NCBI GenBank assembly: GCA_902825965.1
Contig: CADEDA010000003.1
Coordinates: forward strand, 263,457-327,456
Direction of reading: 5' to 3'
DNA: 64,000 nucleotides
From: an uncultured Gemmatimonadota bacterium
GTDB taxonomy: Bacteria; Gemmatimonadota; Gemmatimonadetes; Gemmatimonadales; Gemmatimonadaceae
Positions 53,020-62,500 of the stretch are shown one piece after another. The translations under genes and the position numbers were made by a program. The notes under the pieces were generated by a model, which was not told where the DNA came from, made no database searches, and saw nothing but the letters and a program-made list of their open reading frames with translations. How positions within the stretch are numbered: the stretch's first letter is position 1; each line of letters starts with the position of its first letter.

Positions 53020-53734
53020 CGGCGGAGTAGACGCGGACGATCCGCGCGGTACGGATCTGGTCCAGCAGCGGGAAGTCCTTGGCGAGCAGCGCCTCGCCCT
53101 GCTGCGCCATGTCGCGCTGGGACGGTCCGCGCCCCGCGGGTGCGGCCTCGCCGTACCCGGTGTAGAGCTGGTCCACCACGTCCATGCCCCGCACGACCTC
53201 ACCCACCGGTGCGAACCGGGTCGCGTCGAGCCTGGCGTTGTCGCGCAGGTTGATGAAGAGGTGCACCGAGCGCGTGTTCGGCTCGGCGCCGGCGCCGAAC
53301 GTCACCGTGCCGCGTCGATTGCTGTGGCGCACCGTGTCGTCCGCGATGCGACGGCCGCTCCAGGTGCGCGTCATCGCCGTGTCCGCCGCGATCCCCCACT
53401 GGACGACGAATCCCTTGAGCGCGCGGAAGAAACGCGCGCCGTCGTAGTAGTTGGCGAGCACCAGCGCGCCCACACGCTCCGCCCCGCGGGGCGCCCAGCT
53501 CTTGCGGAGCATGACCTCGAAGTCGCCGCGCGTGGTGGCGAACCGTACGAGCACCGAGTCCGCGGCCGCGAGCACCGACGGATCGGGCGGCGGCGCCATC
53601 ACCGGCAGCGGGGCCGGCATGCGCGTGAGATCGCTGGTGGCGCCACCGCCACGGGCGCAGGCCGCGGCGAGCAGCGCCGTGAGGACGATCGCCAGCCGCG
53701 ATGCGGTGCGAGGGAGCGACTCAGAGGATGTCAT
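53009..53734 (-). CDS. Cyclophilin-type peptidyl-prolyl isomerase, lipoprotein
   Basis: This 241-residue protein has a lipobox (LLAAACARGG, Cys near 26) and a proline-rich linker. The cyclophilin domain starts RFATTRGDFEVML. The motifs are degenerate but recognisable: NYYDGARFFRALKGFVVQWG, NRRGTVTFG, SVHLFINLRDNARLD, FAPVGEVVRGMDVVDQLY. It should catalyse prolyl isomerisation of proteins in the periplasm. The start overlaps the upstream gene by 14 nt, so the two are coupled. Its end overlaps the SET gene by 11 nt on the other strand. Confidence 0.88.
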   Translation of the reverse strand: MTSSESLPRTASRLAIVLTALLAAACARGGGATSDLTRMPAPLPVMAPPPDPSVLAAADSVLVRFATTRGDFEVMLRKSWAPRGAERVGALVLANYYDGARFFRALKGFVVQWGIAADTAMTRTWSGRRIADDTVRHSNRRGTVTFGAGAEPNTRSVHLFINLRDNARLDATRFAPVGEVVRGMDVVDQLYTGYGEAAPAGRGPSQRDMAQQGEALLAKDFPLLDQIRTARIVRVYSAVTP

Positions 53735-54254
53735 TGCGGAGCGCGAGGTGCAGGACGCGGCGCCGCTCGACGGCGCCGTTGCGGTAGTCGAACGGGACGG
53801 AGATGCGCTGCGGACCCTCGACCTTCCCGGCGAGCATGCGCAGGCCCTTGCCATCACCCGTGGAGTCGGGGGTGAATCGGATCTCGGTGCCGGTCACCGC
53901 GTAGGTGCCGGACACGGTCATCGATTGGATCGGCGCCTGCCGCGAGGCGGCCCGCCGGTCGGAGCCGGTGAGGCTGCGCTTGAAGCGCACCGAGGCGCGG
54001 AACCGGTTGCCCGAACGCAGCGAGAGCACGAGCCGCTCGAACTCGACCAGATACGTCGTGCCGTCGGTGTCGGTGACGCGGTCGGCCAGGGGCAGCTCCG
54101 ACTGGTCGATCCGCGTGGCGAGGTACGAGCCTGTCGCCTGCGCCCGAAGGTGTCCAGCCGGGAGCAACAGAAGCACCGACGAAGCGACCCCCAAAATGCC
54201 GAATACTCGCGCATTGGACGTTGCCCACTGCGTGTTGACAGGAGTCTGGCGCAT
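53721..54254 (-). CDS. Exported protein of unknown function
   Basis: This 177-residue protein has a signal peptide (FGILGVASSVLLLLPAGHLRAQ) and a beta-rich mature part. That part has SLRSGNRFRASVRFKRSLTG and GTYAVTGTEIRFTPDSTGDGKGLRMLAG, a pattern common in small secreted proteins of this kind of genome. No catalytic motif is seen. I chose the ATG at 54254; a more distal in-frame start exists but would add a polar stretch before the signal. It precedes and overlaps the cyclophilin gene, so it may be a client or partner. The base composition starts to fall just upstream of it. Confidence 0.65.
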   Translation of the reverse strand: MRQTPVNTQWATSNARVFGILGVASSVLLLLPAGHLRAQATGSYLATRIDQSELPLADRVTDTDGTTYLVEFERLVLSLRSGNRFRASVRFKRSLTGSDRRAASRQAPIQSMTVSGTYAVTGTEIRFTPDSTGDGKGLRMLAGKVEGPQRISVPFDYRNGAVERRRVLHLALRNDIL

Positions 54255-54404
54255 TCGGGAAGCGGTAGAGGCGGAACTGATTCCACGTAAGCCGGTGAGA
54301 TGCCGGACATGGGGCAATCTACTCGTTGTGAAGCCCGCCGCGGGTGCTCTAGCGATTCTGCCGGGACCTGGTCGCTGGCAAGTCCGAGAACGGCGGATTG
54401 TCCG

Positions 54405-55619
54405 TCAACTCTTGCCGAGCTCAAACGGCGAGCGAGTGGCTCGAAATCGCGCAACTTCTTCGTCACTGATGTTCTGAAGCGTCGAGACTACGAACTGCGT
54501 GGGAGTGCGGGCAAACCCCACGGGTTTCAGCTTCGGAGAGAGAATTTGCGCTCCCGATGCGTGCTTCTCCTCGCCCAAGTCGACCAACTGAAAGTGTGGC
54601 GGTGATCCGCTGCCGTCGAACGAACCATACTCGTCCTGAGTCAGGGTCGCATTCAGCTCCAGTACGGCGCCGATGCTTCCCGCCCCTCCGCGCGCCAGTT
54701 GCTCTGCATCATCTCGAGACAATCCGGCGATCGAGGCGAATGCGTGATAGACGGCTACGTTCAGCAGCTTGCAGTCGGCGTTCGACACGTCGATCGCTTC
54801 TCTCGAGGGTGAACCGTGCGCAATCCTCGCCCTGAGTTTGCGCAAGCGATCGAATTCGCCCGAAGCGTGGCCCGCGAGGCTTTCGATCGCGTACCGTATC
54901 CCTGAGCTAACCTCAACTTCTCGCTCTGCGCCGCAGTTGCTGCATCTGGCCGTGGTGCTTCTGGGGAGGGAGAACTTTCGTTGGATAATTCCGTTCAACG
55001 ACTCTAACGCTTCCCACGAGTCTGAGAAAGCATCGCGTGCATCGGTTTCAAGTCGACTCTGCTGGCCGAGCATCATTGCGTGCGCCACGGAAGCGCGATC
55101 ATCGACGGCGATTGCTTCCATGGCTCGCAAGAGGCGATTAAGTCTATCCGCTTGAAATGCGATCGAGGGAGGGCGAGACAAAGGTAGTCGCCTCCATCGC
55201 TGAAGAAAGCGCACGCTCTCGCGACCGCGCGGCACTTCGATGCCGAAGAATGGCACGATCTCAAGGGTTCCGGCTCCGTGCGCAAGCGCCGTGGTGACGA
55301 TCGCGAACGAGGCCAGCCGAAGCGCGCTGATCATCGCGTGCAGTGGAGAAAGTGCGTCCACGAGGCAATCAACGACAACGAGCGGACTCAGGTGGGCGAT
55401 CTCCGGTGGTGCGCCGGCCGGGGCAGTGAGGAATAGCGTCACCTGGATTTCTGGTGTGCGAATGCGAACTGGTCCGGGAAGTGCGATGGGCATGCTTGTG
55501 TACAGCCGAACGAAGTGCTGTCGTAGTTCGGCCCTCGTCGTGGTGTCGGTACGCTCGTCGGCCGGCGAAGGATGAGTATCGGCAGCTTCGGATGCTGAAC
55601 TCGGCGTGTAAGGGCGCAT
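54405..55619 (-). CDS. HEPN-like (Apea-type) protein on low-G+C DNA
   Basis: This 404-residue soluble protein has no close match I can name. Near residues 255-262 it carries LRARIAHG, the Rx4H pattern of HEPN domains in the Apea-like style, preceded by a helix (SFDSWEALESLNGIIQ-type region) and a CSNCG pair near 225. HEPN domains are often RNases in toxin-antitoxin and phage-defence systems, though many are inactive. Composition is visibly poorer in G+C than all neighbours and codons are mixed (TCT, TTG, AGA). Both suggest recent transfer. It has no obvious antitoxin neighbour; the flanking genes look chromosomal. Confidence 0.7.
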   Translation of the reverse strand: MRPYTPSSASEAADTHPSPADERTDTTTRAELRQHFVRLYTSMPIALPGPVRIRTPEIQVTLFLTAPAGAPPEIAHLSPLVVVDCLVDALSPLHAMISALRLASFAIVTTALAHGAGTLEIVPFFGIEVPRGRESVRFLQRWRRLPLSRPPSIAFQADRLNRLLRAMEAIAVDDRASVAHAMMLGQQSRLETDARDAFSDSWEALESLNGIIQRKFSLPRSTTARCSNCGAEREVEVSSGIRYAIESLAGHASGEFDRLRKLRARIAHGSPSREAIDVSNADCKLLNVAVYHAFASIAGLSRDDAEQLARGGAGSIGAVLELNATLTQDEYGSFDGSGSPPHFQLVDLGEEKHASGAQILSPKLKPVGFARTPTQFVVSTLQNISDEEVARFRATRSPFELGKS

Positions 55620-55873
55620 TGACGGTACCTGGACGTTTCAGTAGAGATTTGGCTATGCGACCTATCGCCTGCGACGACCGCTAGGGTCCGCCCCGCGACA
55701 CCGCGCCACCCGCAGGCTCGGCGCCAGCCTCGCCGGATCCGAGCGGGTCGCGCGCGATTGCACCGGCCGTTGATGGCCTACTGCGATAGCCTCGCTGGCG
55801 GCGTCGGAACGGTTGGCGCCGATTGAGAATGAATTGAGCCGTCAGCGAGAGTTAGTGCAACGAGTTTCGCACT
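55620..55873. other. Spacer between the HEPN-like gene and comM
   Basis: In these 254 bases I see no open frame with gene-like composition, no tRNA, and no clear repeat. The right half is AT-richer (TGAGAATGAATTGAGCC at about 55824) and may contain the comM promoter. It may be one edge of the acquired segment. Confidence 0.4.
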
Positions 55874-57400
55874 GTGCTCGCCGCCATCCGCTCCGCTGCC
55901 GTGCTCGGGATCGAAGGTCTCGCGGTCACCGTCGAGGTGGACGGCGCGCAGGGCCTGCCCGGGTGGACGATGGTGGGGTTGCCGAGCGGCAGCGTGAAGG
56001 AAGCCCGTGAACGGGTCGGTGCAGCCTTGGTGAACGCGGGTTTCGTGTTGCCGCCACGCCGGTGGACCGTGAACCTCTCGCCTGCAGGCGTGCGCAAGGA
56101 CGGCACCGCCTTCGACCTCCCCATCGCGATCGGGGTGCTGGTGGCCAGCGGCCAGCTCCCGGCCGAGGCCGCGGAGGGCATCGTGTTCGCCGGCGAGCTC
56201 GGGTTGGACGGCAGCGTCCGGCCGATCCGCGGGGCGCTGCCGATCGCTCGCGCGGCGCGGGACGGCGGGGCGCGTGCCCTCGTGTTGCCGACCGCGAACG
56301 TCCCCGAGGCCGGGTTGTTACGGGAGTTGCGGCTCGCCCCCGCGGCGACCCTCGGCGCACTCGTGGAGGTCCTGCGGCGCGGCCGGCTGCCGGACGCTCC
56401 CGCGCCGACCAGTGCGGTCCTCGCTGCCCCGGACGCCGACTTCGGCGAAGTCGTCGGGCAGCGCATCGCCAAGCGGGCGCTCGAGATCGCGGCGGCGGGC
56501 GGACACAACCTGTTCCTCGTCGGACCGCCGGGGGCAGGGAAGACCATGCTCGCGCGGCGGCTGCCGTCGATCCTGCCGGCACTCGACGACGACGCGCTGC
56601 TCGATGTCGTCGCGATCCACTCGGTGGGCGGCGTGCTCGCCGCCGGCGCCACACCGTCGCGCACACCGCCGTTCCGGGCGCCGCACCACACCATCTCGCT
56701 CGCCGGGCTCATCGGCGGGGGGCCGGGTCCGCGTCCAGGCGAGGTCTCGCTGGCGCATCGCGGCGTGCTGTTCCTGGACGAACTGCTGGAACTGCCGCGC
56801 TACGTGCTCGACGCCATGCGGCAGCCGCTGGAGGACGCGCGGGTGGTGCTCGCACGCGCGTCGCACGCCATCACGTACCCGGCGCGCTTCCTGCTCGTGG
56901 GGGCGGCCAATCCTTGTCCCTGCGGGTACGACGGCGACACCAGCGGTCGCTGCCGCTGCTCCGCGGCCGACATCGCCCGCTACCGCGCGCGACTGTCGGG
57001 TCCGCTCGCCGACCGGATCGACCTCCACGTGCGGGTCGGAGCCGTGGCACTCGCGGACCTCGGCGCAGGGAACGCCGAGGCGTCGAGTGCCAGCATCGCG
57101 GCGCGGGTGCTCGCGGCGCGCGACCGCCAACGGGTCCGCTACCGCGACCTGCCCGGTGTGCGCCTCAACGCCGATGCTCCCGGGCGCTGGCTGCAGGCGC
57201 ACGGCGGGCTCGCGCCAGAGACGCGCGAACTGCTCGGGACCGCCGCCGAGCGGCTCAAGCTCTCCGCGCGGGCGTTCCACCGCGCACTCCGTGTCGCCCG
57301 CACCGTGGCCGATCTCGATGCGGAGGCGACGATCACACCCGGTGCATTGGCCGAGGCGCTGATGTTCCGCCCGAGCGAGGACCGCGACGCCGGCCGCTGA
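55874..57400 (+). CDS. comM: YifB/ComM-family Mg-chelatase-like AAA+ ATPase
   Basis: This 508-residue cytoplasmic AAA+ protein has an N-terminal Lon-like domain (VEVDGAQGLPGWTMVGLPSGSVKEA). The ATPase core shows Walker A VGPPGAGKTML near 218, FRAPHHTIS, Walker B GVLFLDELLELP and the zinc-like segment NPCPCGYDGDTSGRCRC. The C-terminal Mg-chelatase-like domain is also present. ComM is a hexameric helicase that drives branch migration when transformed DNA recombines. The start is GTG at 55874, with no better ATG. The stop falls in a 13-bp tandem repeat. Its presence suggests capacity for natural transformation, an inference only. Confidence 0.93.
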   Translation: MLAAIRSAAVLGIEGLAVTVEVDGAQGLPGWTMVGLPSGSVKEARERVGAALVNAGFVLPPRRWTVNLSPAGVRKDGTAFDLPIAIGVLVASGQLPAEAAEGIVFAGELGLDGSVRPIRGALPIARAARDGGARALVLPTANVPEAGLLRELRLAPAATLGALVEVLRRGRLPDAPAPTSAVLAAPDADFGEVVGQRIAKRALEIAAAGGHNLFLVGPPGAGKTMLARRLPSILPALDDDALLDVVAIHSVGGVLAAGATPSRTPPFRAPHHTISLAGLIGGGPGPRPGEVSLAHRGVLFLDELLELPRYVLDAMRQPLEDARVVLARASHAITYPARFLLVGAANPCPCGYDGDTSGRCRCSAADIARYRARLSGPLADRIDLHVRVGAVALADLGAGNAEASSASIAARVLAARDRQRVRYRDLPGVRLNADAPGRWLQAHGGLAPETRELLGTAAERLKLSARAFHRALRVARTVADLDAEATITPGALAEALMFRPSEDRDAGR

Positions 57401-57459
57401 CGTGGGCTGTGAAGCGGGCTGCTGAGGCGAGCCGCTGAGGCGAGCCGCTGACGCGGGCT
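57396..57459. repeat. 13-bp tandem array starting at the comM stop codon
   Basis: Units start at 57396 (GCTGACGTGGGCT), 57409 (one base short), 57421, 57434 (GCTGAGGCGAGCC twice) and 57447 (GCTGACGCGGGCT). Each carries TGA, and the first one is the comM stop. The later TGAs fall in all three frames. It resembles the 11-bp array at the mnmA end in this respect, though the sequence differs. Confidence 0.8.
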
Positions 57460-57482
57460 CCTCGAGGCTTCTAACTTTGGGG

Positions 57483-58334
57483 ATGCTCCCCGCCGAACCC
57501 GACACCACCCGCGCGTCCAAGGAAGCCGCGTTGCTCGCGTGGTGCCGGGCGCAGGGATCATTGCTGATCGGGTTCTCCGGCGGCGTGGACTCCGCCTACC
57601 TCGCCTGCGTCGCGCGCGAGGCGCTCGGCCCGACGCGGATGCTGGCCGTCATCGGGCGCAGTGCGTCGTACCCGGCGAGCCAGTGGGCCACGGCGCGTGC
57701 CGTGGCCGAGCGCTTCGCGGTGCCCGTGCTGGAGCTCGACACCGACGAGCTCAACGACCCGCAGTATGCGGCCAATCCCACCAACCGCTGCTACTTCTGC
57801 AAGCGCGAGTTGTGGTCGCGGCTCGTGCCTGTCGCGGCCGCGCGCGGTCTGGCCGTGATCGCCGATGGCAGCAATGCGGACGACCTGCTCGACCATCGGC
57901 CGGGTGCGCAGGCCGCACGCGAACACGGGGTCGCATCGCCGTTGGCGGCGCTCGGCTTCAGCAAGGCGGACATCCGCGCGCTCTCGGCACAGCGCGGCAT
58001 CCCCACTTGGGACCAGCCGTCGTCCCCCTGCCTCTCGTCGCGGCTGCCGTATGGCACCGCCGTCACGCCGCTGCGGCTGCGTGTCGTGGAGCAGGCGGAG
58101 GCGGCGCTGCGCGCCCTCGGCGTCACCGGCAACCTGCGCGTCCGCTACTTCGGCGACCTCGCGCGCGTGGAGCTCGATCCCGAGCCGCGGGCGTACTGGA
58201 GCGGCGGCGAGGCACGGGAGCGTCTCGAGGCCGCCGTGCGGGCCGCCGGGTTCGCCGCGGTCGAGATCGACCCGCGCGGCTTCCGCTCGGGCGCGCTGAA
58301 CGTCCTTGCGGGCCTCACCACCGGAGGAGCGTGA
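57483..58334 (+). CDS. larE: LarE-like ATP-dependent sulfur transferase
   Basis: This 283-residue PP-loop enzyme has SGGVDSAYLA near residue 33 and CYFCKREL near 101. WDQPSSPCLSSRLPYG near 175 holds the cysteine at the position of the sacrificial Cys of LarE. LarE thiolates an adenylated pyridinium to build the nickel-pincer cofactor of lactate racemase and related enzymes. The extra CxxC pair suggests the type that holds an Fe-S cluster and is not consumed; that is inference. larA, larB and larC are not in the window. A TAACTT box lies 5 nt before the ATG. The stop overlaps the next start (TGATG). Confidence 0.85.
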   Translation: MLPAEPDTTRASKEAALLAWCRAQGSLLIGFSGGVDSAYLACVAREALGPTRMLAVIGRSASYPASQWATARAVAERFAVPVLELDTDELNDPQYAANPTNRCYFCKRELWSRLVPVAAARGLAVIADGSNADDLLDHRPGAQAAREHGVASPLAALGFSKADIRALSAQRGIPTWDQPSSPCLSSRLPYGTAVTPLRLRVVEQAEAALRALGVTGNLRVRYFGDLARVELDPEPRAYWSGGEARERLEAAVRAAGFAAVEIDPRGFRSGALNVLAGLTTGGA

Positions 58335-58986
58335 TGTTCGGTTGCCTCGGCAGACTCGGCTGTGGTGTCCTGTTGGTCGTCGTCGGGGCGGCGGGTTGGC
58401 ACTTCCGCGACCAGTGGATGCCCAAGGTGAAGGATGCCGTCACCACCGATGCGCCGGCCCGGACCGAGGTGTGGGCCGCGGTCACCGCGGCGGGGCAGCA
58501 GCGCGCCACCAAGCTGGTGCTCTCGCTCGACAGGACGCGCGGGCCGCAGTACGTGCACATCGATCCCGCCGATTTCGCCGCGTACCTGCTCGGGGCCTCG
58601 CTCACCCAGCTCACGGCGGTCGATTCCGCCCCGCAGGCGATCGTCCGCGGCGACGAGCTCTTCATCCGCACGCGCATCAGGCTCGCGGAACTCGGGGGCA
58701 AGCAGGCGCTGGGCCCGCTTGCGAAGATGTTCGGTGACACCGAGCCGCTGCTGGTCGCCGGTCGCTTGGAGGCGCTGCGACCGGGGCTGGCGCAGTTCCG
58801 GCTCACCGAGGTCGGCATCCGCGAGCTGAAGGTGCCGTCGGCGGTGGTGCGCTCGCTCGCGAAGCGCTGGGGGCTCCGGAACCGCCCCGAGGGCACGGCA
58901 CCCGAGGCGCTGCCGGTACCGCTGCCGGCGCACGTCGCCGACCTGCGCATGAAGGACGGCCGCATCACGCTGTACCGGGTGGCGCC

Positions 58987-58990
<4 letters not shown>
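58334..58990 (+). CDS. Membrane-anchored protein of unknown function
   Basis: This 218-residue protein has one N-terminal hydrophobic segment (LGCGVLLVVVGAAGWHF) and a soluble domain with strands and helices (YVHIDPADFAAYLLGASLTQL; MKDGRITLYRVAP at the end). I recognise no family. It is locked between larE (stop and start share a base, GGAGG upstream) and the NtrC-type regulator (GTGA overlap), so all three are one transcript. The coupling suggests a shared regulatory context, yet nothing in the protein reveals its task. Confidence 0.7.
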
Positions 58991-60366
<1,376 letters not shown>

Positions 60367-60412
60367 CCGCCCCGCCCGCCGGCCGCCCGGCCGGCTCCAC
60401 CCCGAGGACCCG

Positions 60413-60856
60413 ATGAGCGATCGCGACTGGGAAGCGGAACTCAAGAAGATCGACAAGCAGATGGAGCGCGTCTCCGATGAGGCACTCTTCCCCACCAAGG
60501 GCGCCGCGCCGCAGCAGAAGGCGCAGATCGTGGGCCAGCAGCAGGCGACCACCACCTTCGGCGTCTTCGCCCGGCTCACGCTCGCCGTAGCCCTGGGCGT
60601 CGGCATCGTCTTCTGGCCCTACTCGGCGCGCTGCGGGCTCGGACTCGCGGCCTATCTCGCCTCGGTGGGCGCCCTCATCGTGAGTGGGGTCTGGTCCTCC
60701 ATCTGGACCTTCCGGCACCGGGCCGCCAAGGCCCACACGCTCTCGCTGCTGCTCGTGCTCTGGGGCCTGGTGCTCGCCTCCATCGACGTGCTGCCGCGCA
60801 CCGGATACGCGATCCCGACGGCGGACCATCCGGCATCGTGGGGCTGCACGGAGTAA
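60413..60856 (+). CDS. Small membrane protein of unknown function
   Basis: This 147-residue protein has a polar helical N-terminus of about 50 residues (DRDWEAELKKIDKQMERVSDE). Three hydrophobic segments then lie at about 52-68, 78-95 and 107-125. GAGGA precedes the ATG by 6 nt. It follows the NtrC-type regulator by 46 bp and may be in its transcript. No family is recognised. Confidence 0.65.
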   Translation: MSDRDWEAELKKIDKQMERVSDEALFPTKGAAPQQKAQIVGQQQATTTFGVFARLTLAVALGVGIVFWPYSARCGLGLAAYLASVGALIVSGVWSSIWTFRHRAAKAHTLSLLLVLWGLVLASIDVLPRTGYAIPTADHPASWGCTE

Positions 60857-60892
60857 CCCGGCGCCGGCCATCGTCCGCCATCCGTCGTCGAC

Positions 60893-60898
60893 TATCTT
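60893..60898 (+). promoter_or_regulatory. Candidate leaderless -10 box for the aldehyde dehydrogenase gene
   Basis: TATCTT is followed by eight bases (TGTCCGTC) and the ATG at 60907, with no Shine-Dalgarno sequence. Confidence 0.5.
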
Positions 60899-60906
60899 TG
60901 TCCGTC

Positions 60907-62388
60907 ATGACCACCTTCAAGAACTTCATCGCCGGCGAGTGGGTTGCCCCCTCGACCGCTGCCTACTTCGACAACGTGAACCCGGCGGACACCACGGACC
61001 TCGTGGGCCGCTTCCCCAAGTCCGGTGCGGCCGACGTCGCCAAGGCGGTCGAGTCCGCCAAGCGCGGCTTCGAGCGCTGGAAGCGCACGCCGGCACCGGC
61101 CCGCGGCGACGTGCTGCGGCGCGTCGGTGACATCCTCGTCTCGCGCAAGGAGGAACTCGCGACCCTCATGACGCGGGAGATGGGCAAGCCGCTGGCGGAG
61201 ACCCGCGGCGACGTGCAGGAAGGCATCGACACCGCGTACTACGCGGCGACGGAAGGGCGGCGCATGTTCGGGCACACGGTGCCCAGCGAGCTGCGCGCCA
61301 AGTGGGCGATGAGCTTCCGTCGCCCGATCGGCGTCGCCGGCATCATCACGCCGTTCAACTTCCCGCTCGCGATCCCCACGTGGAAGATGTTCCCGGCGCT
61401 GGTCTGCGGGAACGCCTGCGTGTTCAAGCCGGCCGAGGACGTGCCGCACACCGGGCACGTGCTGGTGGAGATCCTGCTCGAGGCGGGACTCCCGCCCGAG
61501 GTGATCCAGCTGGTCCACGGCGACGGCGAGGTCGGGGCGGCCATCGTGTCCCACCCCGAGGTGCCGCTGGTCTCCTTCACCGGTTCCACGGAGACGGGCA
61601 GCAAGGTGGGCGAGGTCTGCGGTCGCCTGCACAAGCGCCTGTCGCTCGAGATGGGCGGCAAGAACGCGCAGACGGTGCTCGACGACGCGAACCTCGAACT
61701 CGCGCTCGACGGTGTGCTCTGGGGGGCGTTCGGCACCACGGGCCAGCGCTGCACCGCCACCAGCCGCTTGATCCTGCAGGACGGCATCCACGACGCCTTC
61801 CTCGCCAAGCTCATCGAGCGGGCCAAGGCCCTCAAGCTCGGCGACGGCCGCAAGGCGGGCACCGACGTCGGACCGGTGATCCACGCCGACTCGATCGCCA
61901 AGATCGAGCGCTACGTCGAGATCGGACTCTCCGAGGGGGCGGAGCTGGCCCTGGGCGGCCAGCGCGCGCACGGGTCCGGCCTCGAGAAGGGGTTCTTCTT
62001 CCAGCCGACCATCTTCAGCGGCGTGCGGGCGGGCATGCGGATCGAGCAGGAGGAGATCTTCGGCCCGGTGCTCTCGGTGGTGCGCGTCAAGGACGCGGAC
62101 GAGGCCTTCCGCGTGAACAACGGCGTGAAGTACGGCCTCTCGAGCTCGGTGTACACGCAGGACGTGAACCTCGCGTTCCGCGCGCTGAACGAGCTCGACA
62201 ACGGGATCACGTACATCAACGCGCCGACCATCGGGGCCGAGGCGCACCTGCCGTTCGGTGGCGTGAAGCAGACCGGCAACGGGCACCGGGAGGGCGGCTG
62301 GGAGGTCTACGAGTTCTACTCGGAGACCAAGGTCGGTTACCTCGACTACTCCGGCACGCTCCAGCGGGCGCAGATCGACAACTACTGA
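60907..62388 (+). CDS. NAD(P)-dependent aldehyde dehydrogenase
   Basis: This 493-residue cytoplasmic enzyme oxidises an aldehyde to an acid. It shows ITPFNFPLAIPTWK and the cofactor loop SFTGSTETGSKV, the general base Glu in LEMGGKN near 255, and the nucleophile Cys in GQRCTATS near 289. It ends EEIFGPVLSVV and PFGGVKQTGNGHREGG. The sequence fits the broad ALDH class that includes alpha-aminoadipate and succinate semialdehyde enzymes. The substrate is not readable. It forms a single-gene unit with its own promoter box and a strong hairpin after it. Confidence 0.93.
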   Translation: MTTFKNFIAGEWVAPSTAAYFDNVNPADTTDLVGRFPKSGAADVAKAVESAKRGFERWKRTPAPARGDVLRRVGDILVSRKEELATLMTREMGKPLAETRGDVQEGIDTAYYAATEGRRMFGHTVPSELRAKWAMSFRRPIGVAGIITPFNFPLAIPTWKMFPALVCGNACVFKPAEDVPHTGHVLVEILLEAGLPPEVIQLVHGDGEVGAAIVSHPEVPLVSFTGSTETGSKVGEVCGRLHKRLSLEMGGKNAQTVLDDANLELALDGVLWGAFGTTGQRCTATSRLILQDGIHDAFLAKLIERAKALKLGDGRKAGTDVGPVIHADSIAKIERYVEIGLSEGAELALGGQRAHGSGLEKGFFFQPTIFSGVRAGMRIEQEEIFGPVLSVVRVKDADEAFRVNNGVKYGLSSSVYTQDVNLAFRALNELDNGITYINAPTIGAEAHLPFGGVKQTGNGHREGGWEVYEFYSETKVGYLDYSGTLQRAQIDNY

Positions 62389-62437
62389 CCGTCGGCGGCA
62401 TCCCGCCGCCGCGCGAAGGTCGACACGGACCGGTCCC

Positions 62438-62467
62438 CAGAGGGCGACGCCTCGGCGTCGCCCTCTG
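62438..62467. terminator. Perfect 14-bp hairpin after the aldehyde dehydrogenase gene
   Basis: CAGAGGGCGACGCC (62438-62451) and its exact complement (62454-62467) flank only TC. In RNA the top pairs would open to give a normal loop. No T-run follows, but position, 50 bp after the stop and 33 bp before lepB, fits a terminator or insulating hairpin. Confidence 0.65.
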
Positions 62468-62500
62468 CCCTTCCGCCGCGGTCGGGTGTATATCCCGACC

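Noticed and set aside
54405..55619. Possible transposase or integrase on the low-G+C segment
   Set aside because: No DDE, tyrosine or serine recombinase motif is seen, and no terminal inverted repeats or target duplication are found at the edges.
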